Shown piece by piece: positions 1 through 9,853 of a stretch of 64,000 bases of DNA; position 1 is the first letter of the stretch; the number at the start of each line of letters is the position of its first letter. The DNA lies in NCBI GenBank assembly GCA_944389885.1, contig CALXNZ010000011.1:1-64000 (forward strand), read 5' to 3'. Source of the stretch: an uncultured Opitutales bacterium. Lineage in GTDB: Bacteria > Verrucomicrobiota > Verrucomicrobiia > Opitutales > Intestinicryptomonadaceae. The translations under genes and the position numbers were made by a program. A model generated the notes under the pieces. The model was given only the letters and a program-made list of their open reading frames with translations. It made no database searches and had not been told where the DNA came from.

Positions 1-249
1 AACATAAAGAAGTTAAAGGAAATGATGAAGACAATGAGATACGAGGCGCCGACAGAGTTTGGGAAATTGGCGGAAACAATAAGCGAATGGTTTGCGCCAA
101 TAATCAGGATGTGGAGGTTTACGAAGAATAACGGAATTACCGAGGGCTTCCACCGCAAGATGAAGCTAATCCAAAGACGAGCCTACGGATACAGAAACTT
201 TAAAAATTACCGCTTGAGAGTACTTGTAGAATGCGGGGTGAAACTATGA
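1..249 (+). mobile_element. ISL3-type transposase, C-terminal end (partial)
   Basis: The reading frame is open from the first base of the window, so this is the 3' end of a longer gene. The last part carries NGITEGFHRKMKLIQRRAYG followed by a YRNFKNYRLRV-type tail. This is the conserved end of the DDE transposase domain of ISL3-family elements, where the final catalytic Glu lies in the N-G-x-x-E-G segment. The element's right end should lie in the AT-rich bases between the stop and the tRNA-Leu terminator, but no inverted repeat can be confirmed because the left end is outside the window. Whether the gene is intact cannot be judged. Confidence 0.8.
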
Positions 250-349
250 AAGACAAATCTAAAAAATCAACCTATTCCACAACCTTTGCTGTTGACCCAA
301 AGTATTGCGGCATAAACGCCCAATGTACCGCTTATGGCGGATAAAAATA

Positions 350-387
350 AAAAAGGCTTCCAGATTTAACCTATGGAAGCCTTTTTT
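350..387. terminator. Bidirectional intrinsic terminator between IS end and tRNA-Leu
   Basis: An 8-bp stem (GGCTTCCA at 355-362 pairing with TGGAAGCC at 374-381) is flanked by an A-run on the left and a T-run on the right. It can therefore stop transcription both of the leftward tRNA-Leu and of the rightward transposase. Confidence 0.75.
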
Positions 388-392
388 ATAAG

Positions 393-476
393 TACCCGGA
401 GAGGGGGTCGAACCCTCACGACCGTGAAGTCGTCAGATTTTGAGTCTGATGCGTCTGCCAATTCCGCCATCCGGGC
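393..476 (-). tRNA. tRNA-Leu (anticodon CAA)
   Basis: Read on the minus strand the gene starts GCCCGGATGGCGGAATTGG and ends with a T-arm containing GGGTTCGACCC. The anticodon stem TCAGA/TCTGA encloses the loop CTCAAAA, giving anticodon CAA for leucine codon UUG. The long variable arm (about 84 nt overall) and the A discriminator fit a class II tRNA-Leu. The 3' CCA is not encoded. A terminator hairpin follows directly downstream. Confidence 0.93.
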
Positions 477-547
477 TAATTTCAAACTAAAGCAAAAAGG
501 CGCAAAGAGACTATCTTGTCAACTTTTTTATGCAATAAACGAAATTT

Positions 548-1411
548 TTAATCATCGGGCTCCACATGTACGTTTATCAAAGCTTTTTTACCGAGCCGTT
601 CCTTCATTCTATTTTCTACATTTTCGGCAATCTCGTGGGCCTCTACTATGGAAAGATTGCGTTTCACATGTATGTTGACGTCAACCTCATATTCGGCCCC
701 CGCAGAGCGCACACGCAATGCATGCCATTTTTCGACACCGTCGGTTTGGCGTATTATTTTTGCTATAACCTCGCGCATGCCGTCCGGAGCCTTATCCACA
801 AGCTGGTTTATAGCCCTCTTCGCCAGCCTGGCCGATATCCATATTACTATGAATGCAACTCCCAATGCCGCCACGCTGTCCGCCCAATAGAGTCCGAAAC
901 TTGCACATATCAATCCCAGCAGAACTACGGCGGAACTCCATATATCGGTTGAAAAATGCAGGGCGTCGGCTTCAAGGGCCTGGCTGTTGTATTTTTTTGC
1001 GGCTTTCATGAGCGAACGTGAACGTGTGACGTCAACCGCTATGGATACGCATACCACCGCAAAGCTCCAAAAACCGACTTCAATATGTGTTTCTCCGGAT
1101 AGTAGGCGGGAGAGCGCCTCCCATATAATCCAACCGCAGGTTATAAATAATAGCAGAGCCTCGGAGAGCGCCGAAAGGTTTTCCACTTTGCCATGCCCAA
1201 AATTGTGGTCGCGGTCGGCGGGCTTATCGGAAATCTTAACGGACACATAGGTTATCGCAGCCGATACAAAATCGAGAGCAGAGTGTAGCGCTTCGGAGAG
1301 TATTCCCAAACTTCCCGTTGCGATTCCGACTACGGCCTTAAATAATACAAGCAATACCGCCGCATACACCGATAAGATTGCTACCCTCGATTTTTCTTTG
1401 TGCGATTCCAT
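548..1411 (-). CDS. Cation diffusion facilitator (CDF) family metal exporter
   Basis: A 287-residue inner-membrane transporter of the CDF family, which exchanges Zn2+, Fe2+, Mn2+ or similar ions for protons. Metal-site residues are visible in TM2 (H43 and D47 in LHSALDF) and TM5 (H152 and D156 in HFSTD), which is the HxxxD/HxxxD arrangement of this family. A DHNFGHGKVE loop (68-77) follows TM2. The last ~80 residues form the ferredoxin-like cytoplasmic domain ending in HVEPDD. The frame is open for 46 codons further upstream, but those residues are Cys/Lys-rich and unlike the family, so the start at MESHKEKSR is preferred. The metal cannot be told from sequence. It stands alone on the minus strand. 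Confidence 0.9.
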   Translation of the reverse strand: MESHKEKSRVAILSVYAAVLLVLFKAVVGIATGSLGILSEALHSALDFVSAAITYVSVKISDKPADRDHNFGHGKVENLSALSEALLLFITCGWIIWEALSRLLSGETHIEVGFWSFAVVCVSIAVDVTRSRSLMKAAKKYNSQALEADALHFSTDIWSSAVVLLGLICASFGLYWADSVAALGVAFIVIWISARLAKRAINQLVDKAPDGMREVIAKIIRQTDGVEKWHALRVRSAGAEYEVDVNIHVKRNLSIVEAHEIAENVENRMKERLGKKALINVHVEPDD

Positions 1412-1597
1412 CTTATTTTTGGTCGTCTTATTACTACGATGCCAATAAATGTCAACAATACAACATTTGGGGAGTCGGATATTCCCTTTGCCTTTAAATA
1501 TTTTAAAGCAGAAGTTGACAATTTTGCCGCCAAAGCAAGCGGACAACAAAAATATCGGCAGGCCTAAAAATTCAAGTTATTTGTGCTGACGGCATGG

Positions 1598-3490
1598 TTA
1601 TAATGTCAGTACATATGCCTCAAGATCACGCAGCTCGTCGTCTGTAAGATGCGATGTTTTGCCGTGCTTGTCGTTGGGATTGAATTTTTTGAACATATCG
1701 AATATCGTGCGGGCGCGGCCGTCGTAGAGATATGGGGCCGTGCGCCAAACTTCGCATAGGGTGGGGGTGTCGAAGGCAAAGTTTTTGTATTCGTCGAGTC
1801 CGGAACCGACGTCGTGTTTTTGCATGTCCGTATAGTATTCGCCCGAATGGCAATGCGAGCATCCCGCTTCTTCAAATATTACTTCTCCCCGCGCGGCGGC
1901 CTCGTTCATCTTGCCGTCCTTAGTCAGGTGTGGGCTTGGAATTTCTTTCAAGGACATTAGATATTTGTCGATTGCCACGGAATCTTTTTCGGGCCTCCGC
2001 GCAAATTGTATATACTGTATTCCCTTGCGCACCGCTATCTTGGCGTTTTCGCGCACTCCGGTAATCATAGATGGCGGCGTGAAATGCGAGTAAAGCATAG
2101 ATTTAGACTGCTTAGGATTCCCCATGCCGTCGTTTAGCAGGTCCCAGTTGAGAGCGTCCGAACGCACTTCCGTGTGGCATGTCACACAGGAAAGCCAATG
2201 TTGGAAACACAGGGACGCGTCGTGGTAAAAAAGATCTCCGCGGCGAATCTCGTTGAGGTTTTCGTTGCCGCCTATTGATATTTTGCGGGACACAGGATTG
2301 TTGAGTGGAATGGCTTCCAGAAAATCTGAATAATACATGCCGGTATAGGCTATTCCATTTGAAGCCGATATATGGCGCGGGCCAAATCCGTTCAATTTTA
2401 CGCGCTTTCTAAGCCCTGACAAATAAGAGAGGTCGTTGCATATAGCGTCGAAAACTTTTGCGCGGTCCGGGCTTTTTTTGTAGTCGTCGTCTATCTTTTT
2501 CAAAAGTCCGACGAGGTCTATTATGCTTATTTCATGAGAGCCCGCATGAGCGACTACAAGAGAGCCTTTGTATAGGTCTATTCCGTAGGGATTGGCCGCC
2601 CCAAGCTCTATGTCGTCGAGGAGTACGGTTGCTATCAGCGTATTTTTTACAGCGTCGATTATTGATATTGCGTTTGTATTTATCCAACCCCGCTCAACTT
2701 GGGTGGTCGGCACGTTGAATCTCGCAACAGAATGGGTACATATGCAAAATCTGCCGTCTTTTGTTATTATTATTTTTTTCCCGTTTATGCTGCCGTTTGG
2801 CAGGGCTATCTGCGTTATCGGGGCTATCGGATCTATGGAGTAAACCGATACCGCAGAAGCTATGTTTTCTTCGTAGAGTCCGCCTTTAGCCTCGGGAAGC
2901 TGGTTTAATATAAACAGTTTTTTCCCGTCCGGAGAGGGAGCCAAGGAAAAAGGTTCGCGCACGGCTTTGCATTGTCCGAGAAGCGCGAGGTATTGGGTGT
3001 CATATATTCTCACCAGGCCCTCAAACTGGTTTGCAACGTAGAGCTTTTTACCGTCGGGGGAAAGTTCCACGGCCCGTGGCATGTGGAAAGCGTCAACCTC
3101 AGCTTCTATCTTCATGCCGTCTATGTTTATCTTTAAAAGTTTTCCCGAAGGTGCGGCGCAAGTGACATAAGCGGTTTTCCCGTCACTCGTCACGGCGAGC
3201 CCGGACGGATGCGATGGCAACTTTAATTTTGACACCGGCTTTTCGTCCACGAGCTTTAGCAATTCATTGCTTGTCCTGCAGGTCACTAAAATAATATTTG
3301 GAGGCAGCACTTTCACAAAATCCGGACTCATGTAGTTTTCTCCATAGTCGGGAATGTCGCCGAAAATTTGCGGATTGCTTGCGGTTTCTTGGGAAAAAAT
3401 CGGAGGCGTAGGCAGAATCAAAATACCCGTAAAAATAAGTCCGGCCCTTGCGCTTTTTAACAGTTTGATGCAGATATCTGTCAATGGCAT
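1598..3490 (-). CDS. Secreted beta-propeller protein fused to a diheme cytochrome c peroxidase-like domain
   Basis: A 630-residue exported protein. The N-terminus looks like a signal peptide (hydrophobic stretch ~15-32). Residues ~40-330 hold YVTN-type beta-propeller repeats, seen as recurring 'SPDGKKLYVAN'/'PSPDGKKLFILN' blades. The C-terminal ~200 residues carry two covalent haem motifs, CVTCH (~434-438) and CSHCH (~545-549), spaced as in the MauG/bacterial cytochrome c peroxidase superfamily, and a typical TPTLCEVWRTAPYLYDGRA segment follows the second haem. A periplasmic redox role is likely. Whether it is a peroxidase, a MauG-like oxidase or an electron carrier cannot be said. It is monocistronic, with a 284-bp upstream region shared with divergent purA. 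Confidence 0.85.
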   Translation of the reverse strand: MPLTDICIKLLKSARAGLIFTGILILPTPPIFSQETASNPQIFGDIPDYGENYMSPDFVKVLPPNIILVTCRTSNELLKLVDEKPVSKLKLPSHPSGLAVTSDGKTAYVTCAAPSGKLLKINIDGMKIEAEVDAFHMPRAVELSPDGKKLYVANQFEGLVRIYDTQYLALLGQCKAVREPFSLAPSPDGKKLFILNQLPEAKGGLYEENIASAVSVYSIDPIAPITQIALPNGSINGKKIIITKDGRFCICTHSVARFNVPTTQVERGWINTNAISIIDAVKNTLIATVLLDDIELGAANPYGIDLYKGSLVVAHAGSHEISIIDLVGLLKKIDDDYKKSPDRAKVFDAICNDLSYLSGLRKRVKLNGFGPRHISASNGIAYTGMYYSDFLEAIPLNNPVSRKISIGGNENLNEIRRGDLFYHDASLCFQHWLSCVTCHTEVRSDALNWDLLNDGMGNPKQSKSMLYSHFTPPSMITGVRENAKIAVRKGIQYIQFARRPEKDSVAIDKYLMSLKEIPSPHLTKDGKMNEAAARGEVIFEEAGCSHCHSGEYYTDMQKHDVGSGLDEYKNFAFDTPTLCEVWRTAPYLYDGRARTIFDMFKKFNPNDKHGKTSHLTDDELRDLEAYVLTL

Positions 3491-3774
3491 CTCAATTATT
3501 CTCCTCTTTAAATTTATAATCTCCCCAACGTCCGTTTAGATAACGGTAGTTTATTTTGATTATTTTATGCTCTTGTGCAAAGTTTATTATATTTTTTATT
3601 TTAACGTCAAGTTTATATAACAACTTTTAAAGTTTTTTTGTGTTGTCATGCTCAAGAAATATGTCATGAATTAGACAACATAATGCGAATCGAAAAGCTT
3701 CCCGGTAGAAAAGGGGCGCTTTTTTGTTGTCAATGCGCCGCCTCATGGCGCGCTAACAAACAAAATTTATCAAA
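3491..3774. other. Divergent intergenic region upstream of the cytochrome gene and purA
   Basis: This 284-bp AT-rich region should hold promoters for both divergent genes. No convincing -35/-10 pair, operator or riboswitch could be assigned by eye. A weak imperfect hairpin followed by T residues near 3693-3727 is the only local structure noticed. Confidence 0.4.
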
Positions 3775-5331
3775 ATGGCTCTAACGGAATTCAACAGTCA
3801 ATTGATTGCCGATGTCGGAATCAGCATGGGCGACGAAGGCAAGGGACGCATAGTCTATGAAATCATAGACGAATTAAAATCGAGAACTAAGCGCAGAGAT
3901 ATTGCCGCCGTGGTCATAAAAGTGAACGGGGGTGCGAATTCGGGGCATACCGCAGGGGGGGTTAAATTGAATCTGCTACCTGCAGGGGTAATAGAAAACG
4001 ATGTTCAGACGCTCGCAATAGGCGCGGGAGTGGTGGCCGATCCACGCAAGTTCATATGGGAGGGAAAGCCTTTGGAGGCCCGCGGATACAGAATATTCGA
4101 CAGACTCCTTATTGACGAGCGCACAATGGTGAGCGATATAGGCCATAGGCTTCTTGATTTGGCTTGGGAGGATTATCGTGTAAATTGCATGCGCGAGGAG
4201 CCGAGAGGCTCCACCGGCAGGGGAATAACTCCCGCTTATGCCGACGAGACTTCACAATTTCAAATATGGTATTGCGATTTTCTTGGCGGCAAAGAAGAGT
4301 TCGCATCCAAGCTATCCATGAAGCTCAGGCGGGCGTGTGATACAATAAAATATGTGTGCAAAGTATCCCCCGAAAAATGGGACGAATTTTTCGACAAGCT
4401 TACAAATGCCGAAATTCGCGCAAATGCGGACTCAATAAAAGACGGAGTGTTTTCGGAGTCGGATTTTTCATTCGCAAAATTTAAGGGCGAAGCTCCGTTT
4501 GAAATAAACGTTGACGCAGTCGTGGACGCCTATTGGGAGGCGGGAAGATTTCTTGCGGGAAATATAGGGGACGTGCGGAAATTGTGTTTGAAAGCCCTTT
4601 CGGAGGGCAGGTACATACTCGGAGAATTTGGACAGTCCTATTGGCTCGATAAACGGCACGGGTTCAGGCCCAATGTCACGGCGTCGCATACGGGGGTTCC
4701 TGAATTCTTTCAGAGCGCGGGTATTCCGGCCCAACCCGTGCATACGGTCGGGTGCTGCAAAGCTTACGATACCAAGGTCGGTACGCATGTATTCCTGACG
4801 AGAATGGAAGACTCCCACCCCTTGGCGGCAAAATTGAAAAAGCTCGAGTACGGCACAAGTACCGGACGCCAACGCATGGTCGGCTGGTTTGACGCCGTAG
4901 AGAAAGGCGACGCCGTAAAGTACGGTGGTTGCGACGATATAGTGATGAATAAATTGGACGCCCTATCGTATTCTGGAGAGTGGCGCGAAGGCGGAGAGCT
5001 TTTAGTTTGCGTAGCCTATCGGGACGACTCCACGGGAGCGGTTTACCACGGCGTGCCAAGATCAGATTCCCTTCGCAGGAAACTCCGTCCGTTGTATGTT
5101 CAATTAAAGGGTTGGAGTCAGGATATTTCAAATGTGAGGAGTTTTGAAGATCTTCCAATAGAGGCAAAACGCTATGTGGCTTTCTGTATGAAAAGCATCG
5201 TAGATGTGGCCCAGCGAGATTTTCCCTTAAAACATATTCCTAATTTGCGATACATAGGTGTTGGCCCGATGCAGTCACAGATAATAAGAGACGTTCCTCC
5301 AACACCGGAGCTAATAGAACGCTATTGCTGA
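3775..5331 (+). CDS. purA: Adenylosuccinate synthetase, divergent long form
   Basis: PurA converts IMP, aspartate and GTP to adenylosuccinate in AMP synthesis. Recognisable blocks are the P-loop GDEGKGR (19-25, with the catalytic Asp), NGGANSGHT (50-58, with catalytic His57), [15 protein letters not shown], and [13 protein letters not shown] followed by NKLDAL near the C-terminal third. The protein is 518 residues against about 430 for ordinary bacterial PurA. The extra length lies mainly between ~175 and ~260, and the canonical GAQGxxLDIDHG block is replaced by [12 protein letters not shown]. All key catalytic residues seem kept, so an active but divergent enzyme is likely. It is the first gene of a rightward group, 44 bp before mcsA. 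Confidence 0.88.
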   Translation: MALTEFNSQLIADVGISMGDEGKGRIVYEIIDELKSRTKRRDIAAVVIKVNGGANSGHTAGGVKLNLLPAGVIENDVQTLAIGAGVVADPRKFIWEGKPLEARGYRIFDRLLIDERTMVSDIGHRLLDLAWEDYRVNCMREEPRGSTGRGITPAYADETSQFQIWYCDFLGGKEEFASKLSMKLRRACDTIKYVCKVSPEKWDEFFDKLTNAEIRANADSIKDGVFSESDFSFAKFKGEAPFEINVDAVVDAYWEAGRFLAGNIGDVRKLCLKALSEGRYILGEFGQSYWLDKRHGFRPNVTASHTGVPEFFQSAGIPAQPVHTVGCCKAYDTKVGTHVFLTRMEDSHPLAAKLKKLEYGTSTGRQRMVGWFDAVEKGDAVKYGGCDDIVMNKLDALSYSGEWREGGELLVCVAYRDDSTGAVYHGVPRSDSLRRKLRPLYVQLKGWSQDISNVRSFEDLPIEAKRYVAFCMKSIVDVAQRDFPLKHIPNLRYIGVGPMQSQIIRDVPPTPELIERYC

Positions 5332-5375
5332 GGGGCCTTTGAAAGGCAGCCTCTGGAAAGGATTTAAACGACATT

Positions 5376-6023
5376 ATGGCAGGTCAATATAAATGCGATA
5401 TATGCGGCAAACCCGCTACCGTCCATATTACGCGCATTATAGACGACAAAAAAATCAAGGTTCATCTTTGCGCCGATTGCGCCGCGAAGATGTCTCCGTC
5501 CGCTGGCATAAATCTCCCTGAAGACATAATTCCGGCGATAAAGAAATTGGAGGAAAACCTCTTTATGGACGTTGCGAAAGCCGCAAAAAATTCCGTGGGC
5601 ATATGCCCGTCGTGCGGAGCGCGTCTTGATGCTATAGAAAAGGGCGAGCGCTTTTCTTGCCCAGATTGCTATGAGGCCCTCAAGGAAAAACTATTTCCCA
5701 TGCTTTCAGAAATGCACGGAGCCACACGCCATGTCGGGAAGCGCCCAAAGAAGCATGAAATTCGCGCAGATGAAACGTCTTTGCCCTCCGATTCTTTACA
5801 GGACTTTTCCGAACCGGGAGATAAAGTTGAGGAGGAATTTCGCGATTTGCTTGAAGCCGGAAACATCGGGCTGAAACAGGAAGAAAAGAAATCCAACGCT
5901 GGTGGGAATTCTGACTCGGAAGTTTCAAAAGCCGATTTAATGCAAGAGCTTTCGCGCGCAATTTCCGACGAGCGCTACGAGGACGCCGCTTTGATACGCG
6001 ATAAACTTAAGTCGATGTCCTAA
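5376..6023 (+). CDS. mcsA: McsA: zinc-finger/UVR activator of the protein-arginine kinase
   Basis: A 215-residue protein with the McsA layout. It has two treble-clef-like zinc sites made of CxxC pairs (C7/C10 with C32/C35, then C76/C79 with C94/C97), a variable linker (~105-185), and a C-terminal UVR motif (~188-215, QELSRAISDERYEDAALIRD). In Firmicutes McsA binds and activates the arginine kinase McsB and links it to ClpC. The gene lies 44 bp after purA and 12 bp before mcsB, so an operon is very likely. The linker is longer and more acidic than in Bacillus McsA. CtsR, the usual operon repressor in Firmicutes, is absent from this neighbourhood. Confidence 0.9.
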   Translation: MAGQYKCDICGKPATVHITRIIDDKKIKVHLCADCAAKMSPSAGINLPEDIIPAIKKLEENLFMDVAKAAKNSVGICPSCGARLDAIEKGERFSCPDCYEALKEKLFPMLSEMHGATRHVGKRPKKHEIRADETSLPSDSLQDFSEPGDKVEEEFRDLLEAGNIGLKQEEKKSNAGGNSDSEVSKADLMQELSRAISDERYEDAALIRDKLKSMS

Positions 6024-6035
6024 AATATACCGTTC

Positions 6036-7079
6036 ATGCCTCTGTTTCAGAAGAAAAACAGCGCCATATATATAAGTTCCAGAATACGCCTGGCGCGCAA
6101 TTTGGCCCATACGCGTTTCGTAAATTCTGCGGACGATAATCTATTGGAAGATATTAGGTCTAAATGCGCAGACGCCCTGGCAAAAGTCCAGAAATTTAAA
6201 GGCGGCAAATTTTATGCGATGGAAACTCTCGAATCGTCGCAACGGCATATGCTTGAAGAAAAGCATTGGGCAAGCAAGGAACTTGCCGACGCTGGGGTGT
6301 CGAAAATGGGCTTGTATGTGTCAAAAGACGAAACTTGCTCTGCAATGATTAACGAAGAGGACCATTTGCGCTTTCAGTCCATATCTTCGGGACTCAGCTT
6401 GGGAAAGATTTGGCGCACGATAAATTCGGTGGATACTTCTGCGGAAAGATTTCTTGAATATGCGTTTTCACCGGAATACGGATATCTTACCGCATGCCTG
6501 ACAAATGTTGGAACCGGCATGAGGGCTTCGGTAATGATGCACCTCTCCGGACTTACTCATATTGGTGAAATCGAGCGGGTTGTTCGCGGATTAAACCAGT
6601 TGGGAATGGTCGTGAGGGGCGCAAGCGGGGAGGGCAGCGACTCTTACGGGGCTTTTTATCAGCTTTCAAATCAACAAACTCTTGGGATTTCGGAAGATGA
6701 AATTGTCAAAAAGATTTCTAAATTTGCGAAGAAACTCGCCGAATTTGAAATCAATGCAAGATACAAATTGCTGGAGGACAGGCCTCTCTTTCTCGCCGAC
6801 AAAATTGAAAGGGCGAGGGCTGTTTTGGCTTCTTGCAGGCTGATAAGCGCATCGGAAGCCATAGGGCATCTGGCCAATTTGCGCATGGCTTCAGATATGG
6901 GACTTCTTGATGGCGATTGTACGGAATTATTGGATTCTCTCATTACATCGGTAAAGCCGGCCCATTTGCGGGAAATATTTTCGTTGCCTTCGGAGGTGTC
7001 GGCGGATATTCGGGACGCGGCCAGGGCCAAGTATCTGAAACAGCACATTGGCAAAATTCCCGTATTGCGTAAACTTTAA
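6036..7079 (+). CDS. mcsB: McsB: protein-arginine kinase
   Basis: A 347-residue ATP:guanidino phosphotransferase that phosphorylates arginines on proteins and so marks them for ClpCP. Signature blocks are SSRIRLARN (14-22, nucleotide phosphate-binding arginines), INEEDHLR (105-112, with catalytic acidic residues) and CLTNVGTGMRASVMMHL (154-170, with the family's conserved Cys, lid and arginines). Length fits the bacterial single-domain kinase (~350). It starts 12 bp after mcsA and lies 185 bp before clpC. The block order and full motif set argue for an active enzyme. Confidence 0.93.
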   Translation: MPLFQKKNSAIYISSRIRLARNLAHTRFVNSADDNLLEDIRSKCADALAKVQKFKGGKFYAMETLESSQRHMLEEKHWASKELADAGVSKMGLYVSKDETCSAMINEEDHLRFQSISSGLSLGKIWRTINSVDTSAERFLEYAFSPEYGYLTACLTNVGTGMRASVMMHLSGLTHIGEIERVVRGLNQLGMVVRGASGEGSDSYGAFYQLSNQQTLGISEDEIVKKISKFAKKLAEFEINARYKLLEDRPLFLADKIERARAVLASCRLISASEAIGHLANLRMASDMGLLDGDCTELLDSLITSVKPAHLREIFSLPSEVSADIRDAARAKYLKQHIGKIPVLRKL

Positions 7080-7264
7080 CCCATGGGAAATTGAATTGTA
7101 TCCGATTCTTCGTTTAAATCTTGCAAAAGAAAAAGGGTATATTTCACTGGTGGCTATTTCCATTTATATTCGGGAGAAAGTCTCGTTTAATGGGATTCTA
7201 AGTCGAGTTGGAGTAATGACATATAATAGTCTAAATAAATAATAAATTTTACGATAATAATTCA

Positions 7265-9769
7265 ATGCATCAATTCACACCCAGAGCTCAACAGGTAATG
7301 TCTCAGGCTCGCAAGGAAGCCTTGCGATTCAAGCACAATTACATAGGTACGGAGCACATTCTTCTCGGATTGATAGATTTAGGAGAGGGTGTGGCCGTAA
7401 ACGTATTGAAGAAAATAGGCCTCAGCCTCGAAAAGGTGCGTGAAATGGTAGAGCGCCAAGTAGGCATGGGAGACCAGCCGTCTTCGGACATTCAATATAC
7501 CCCGCGCGTAAAAAAAGTAATCACTTTAGCCGCATATGAGGCAAATCAACTCGGTCATAATTACATAGGCACGGAACATATTCTGCTCGGCCTCTTGCGC
7601 GAAGGAGAGGGAGTGGCCGCTCAAATCCTAAAAGAACTCGGGGTGGACATTGTAAATTGCCGCAAGTTGATACTCGCCGAGCTCGATCCCGATGTTATTG
7701 GCGATATTCCGGATATTGATAACTCCCAAAATATGGAGGATCCATCAATGCAGGGACAGTCGGCTGGACAACAAAAACAGAGCGCTTTAAAAGCTTTCGG
7801 GCGCGATCTCACCGAACTGGCGCGGGCAGGTAAACTCGATCCCGTAATCGGGCGCTCAAACGAGATAATGCGCGTGGTGCAGATTCTTTGTCGGCGCACA
7901 AAAAATAATCCCGTTCTCGTAGGGGAAGCCGGGGTGGGAAAAACCGCCATAGTGGAAGGGCTCGCCCAGGAAATCGCAAGCGGAGAAGTTCCTGAATTGC
8001 TTTCTTCAAAACGCGTAATCAGTCTCGATATGGCTCTAATGGTGGCCGGCACAAAGTATCGCGGGCAATTTGAAGAGCGCATAAAGGCCGTGATGGAGGA
8101 AATCGAAAAAAATAAGGACGTAATCCTGTTTATAGACGAACTCCATACGATTGTCGGGGCGGGAGCCGCCGAGGGCGCAATGGACGCTTCAAACATATTT
8201 AAGCCGGCTCTTTCTCGCGGAGCTTTGCAGTGCATTGGCGCCACGACAATGGCCGAATACCGCAAATTTATCGAAAAAGACAGCGCCCTCGATAGAAGGT
8301 TTCAAAGCGTAAAAGTGGACGAGCCCTCTGTGGAAGATACCATAAAAATTCTTCATGGGTTGCGTCCCAATTACGAGAAACACCACCATTGCCTATTTAC
8401 TGACGAAGCTTTGGAGGCTGCCGTAAAGCTTTCCGAACGCTATATTACAAGCCGCTTTCTTCCCGACAAGGCCATCGACGTAATCGACGAGGCCGGATCG
8501 CGCGCCCGTATAAGGTTGATGGAACGTCCTCCGGAGATAGTTGAAATCTCAAAACGCATAGCCGACGCAAACTCCGCCAAAGAGGATTCTATCCGCGAAC
8601 AGCGTTTTGAGGACGCCGCAAAATTTCGGGATTTGGAAAAGTCGCTTTCAGCTGATAAAGCCGAAATGGTAAAAGTGTGGAAGAATTCGCTTGAAGACAA
8701 GAAAGTGACAGTGGGAATCGACGATATCTACGCCGTAGTGGCTTCATGGACGGGTATCCCGTTGACCAGAATGGAGGCAAGCGAAACAAAAAAACTTCTG
8801 GCTCTCGAGGATTGCCTCAGGGCTAACATAGTTGGACAGCCTGAAGCAACAAGCGCCGTGGCAAGGGCTTTGCGCCGTTCGCGCGCGGCGCTCAAAGATC
8901 CGAAGCGCCCAATAGGCTCCTTCTTATTCCTCGGCCCTACGGGTGTCGGTAAGACTTATTTGGCTAAAATACTCGCCGAACAGATCTTCGGCAAACAGGA
9001 GTCCCTTATTCAAATAGACATGTCCGAATATATGGAAAAATATTCGGTGTCGCGTCTCATAGGCTCGCCTCCTGGATATGTGGGGCATGAGGACGGTGGA
9101 CAGCTCACCGAGGCTGTGCGCCGCAGGCCTTACAGCGTCATTCTGTTTGACGAAATAGAAAAAGCCCACCCCGATGTCGCCCAGTTGCTCCTTCAAGTTT
9201 TGGAGGACGGCAGATTGACCGATAGCCTGGGAAGAACTGTCGATTTTAGAAATACGATAATAATCCTCACAAGCAACGTAGGGGCGAATATACTCCAGCG
9301 CAATTCCTCTATGGGATTTGATACCGGATTGAGTTCCGATTCCGATTATGAGAAGACTAAAGAGAGGGTTTTGGACGAGATGCGAAAATCTTTTCGCCCG
9401 GAATTCTTGAATCGCATAAGCGACATTGTTTTGTTCAGAATGCTTGATAAGAACGATATGGGCAAAATAGTCGAATTGGAACTCGACAAGCTGAGGAGCC
9501 GTTTGGCTGAGAAAAATCTCAAGCTTGATTTGGATGTTGCTGCTACGGAATTTCTCATATCAAAAGGTTGGAATGAAAAATACGGGGCGCGTCCGCTCAA
9601 GAGGGCTATTGAACGCGAACTTGAAGATAAGCTCGCTGAGGCGATTTTGCGCGGTGACGTTCCCGATTCCGACGCCTGCATATCCGTAAAGGTTTCAGAC
9701 GACGGAAAATCGCTCGCGTTCTCGCAGGAAACCCATAGAAGGCGGAGCAGGGCGGGAACCGAGAAATAA
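7265..9769 (+). CDS. clpC: ClpC-type AAA+ chaperone, unfoldase of the Clp protease
   Basis: An 834-residue Hsp100 protein. Two Clp N-domain repeats (~1-145) each contain [16 protein letters not shown] module 1 has Walker A GEAGVGKT (220-227) and Walker [10 protein letters not shown] (~288-296). A middle region holds a UVR motif (~440-465, [15 protein letters not shown]), the feature that marks ClpC and docks McsB/MecA-type adaptors. AAA module 2 has Walker A GPTGVGKT (~557-564) and Walker [14 protein letters not shown]. It unfolds substrates for ClpP; clpP is not in this window. With mcsA and mcsB just upstream, it is probably the receptor for arginine-phosphorylated proteins. An intrinsic terminator follows the stop. 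Confidence 0.96.
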   Translation: MHQFTPRAQQVMSQARKEALRFKHNYIGTEHILLGLIDLGEGVAVNVLKKIGLSLEKVREMVERQVGMGDQPSSDIQYTPRVKKVITLAAYEANQLGHNYIGTEHILLGLLREGEGVAAQILKELGVDIVNCRKLILAELDPDVIGDIPDIDNSQNMEDPSMQGQSAGQQKQSALKAFGRDLTELARAGKLDPVIGRSNEIMRVVQILCRRTKNNPVLVGEAGVGKTAIVEGLAQEIASGEVPELLSSKRVISLDMALMVAGTKYRGQFEERIKAVMEEIEKNKDVILFIDELHTIVGAGAAEGAMDASNIFKPALSRGALQCIGATTMAEYRKFIEKDSALDRRFQSVKVDEPSVEDTIKILHGLRPNYEKHHHCLFTDEALEAAVKLSERYITSRFLPDKAIDVIDEAGSRARIRLMERPPEIVEISKRIADANSAKEDSIREQRFEDAAKFRDLEKSLSADKAEMVKVWKNSLEDKKVTVGIDDIYAVVASWTGIPLTRMEASETKKLLALEDCLRANIVGQPEATSAVARALRRSRAALKDPKRPIGSFLFLGPTGVGKTYLAKILAEQIFGKQESLIQIDMSEYMEKYSVSRLIGSPPGYVGHEDGGQLTEAVRRRPYSVILFDEIEKAHPDVAQLLLQVLEDGRLTDSLGRTVDFRNTIIILTSNVGANILQRNSSMGFDTGLSSDSDYEKTKERVLDEMRKSFRPEFLNRISDIVLFRMLDKNDMGKIVELELDKLRSRLAEKNLKLDLDVAATEFLISKGWNEKYGARPLKRAIERELEDKLAEAILRGDVPDSDACISVKVSDDGKSLAFSQETHRRRSRAGTEK

Positions 9770-9825
9770 CCATTTGCGAAATTTTTAATTTCGCGCGGTT
9801 GATACTTTTCTATTTTTCAAGCTTT

Positions 9826-9853
9826 GCGGCGAAACTAAGATTCGCCGCTTTTT
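9826..9853 (+). terminator. Intrinsic terminator of clpC, overlapping the 3' end of aroK
   Basis: A perfect 8-bp stem GCGGCGAA (9826-9833)/TTCGCCGC (9841-9848) with a 7-base loop is followed by five T's, acting rightward. Its right half lies inside the last codons of the convergent aroK gene. Confidence 0.7.

Noticed and set aside
373-678. A 101-codon rightward frame through tRNA-Leu
   Set aside because: It reads through the tRNA gene on the opposite strand and into the CDF gene in antisense.
3693-3727. Terminator or riboswitch upstream of purA
   Set aside because: The hairpin is imperfect and matches no purine riboswitch core; too weak to call.
7621-8265. A 214-codon leftward open frame opposite clpC
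   Set aside because: It is antisense to a strongly conserved coding region, has Ser/Arg/Ile-rich composition typical of a shadow frame and no ribosome site.
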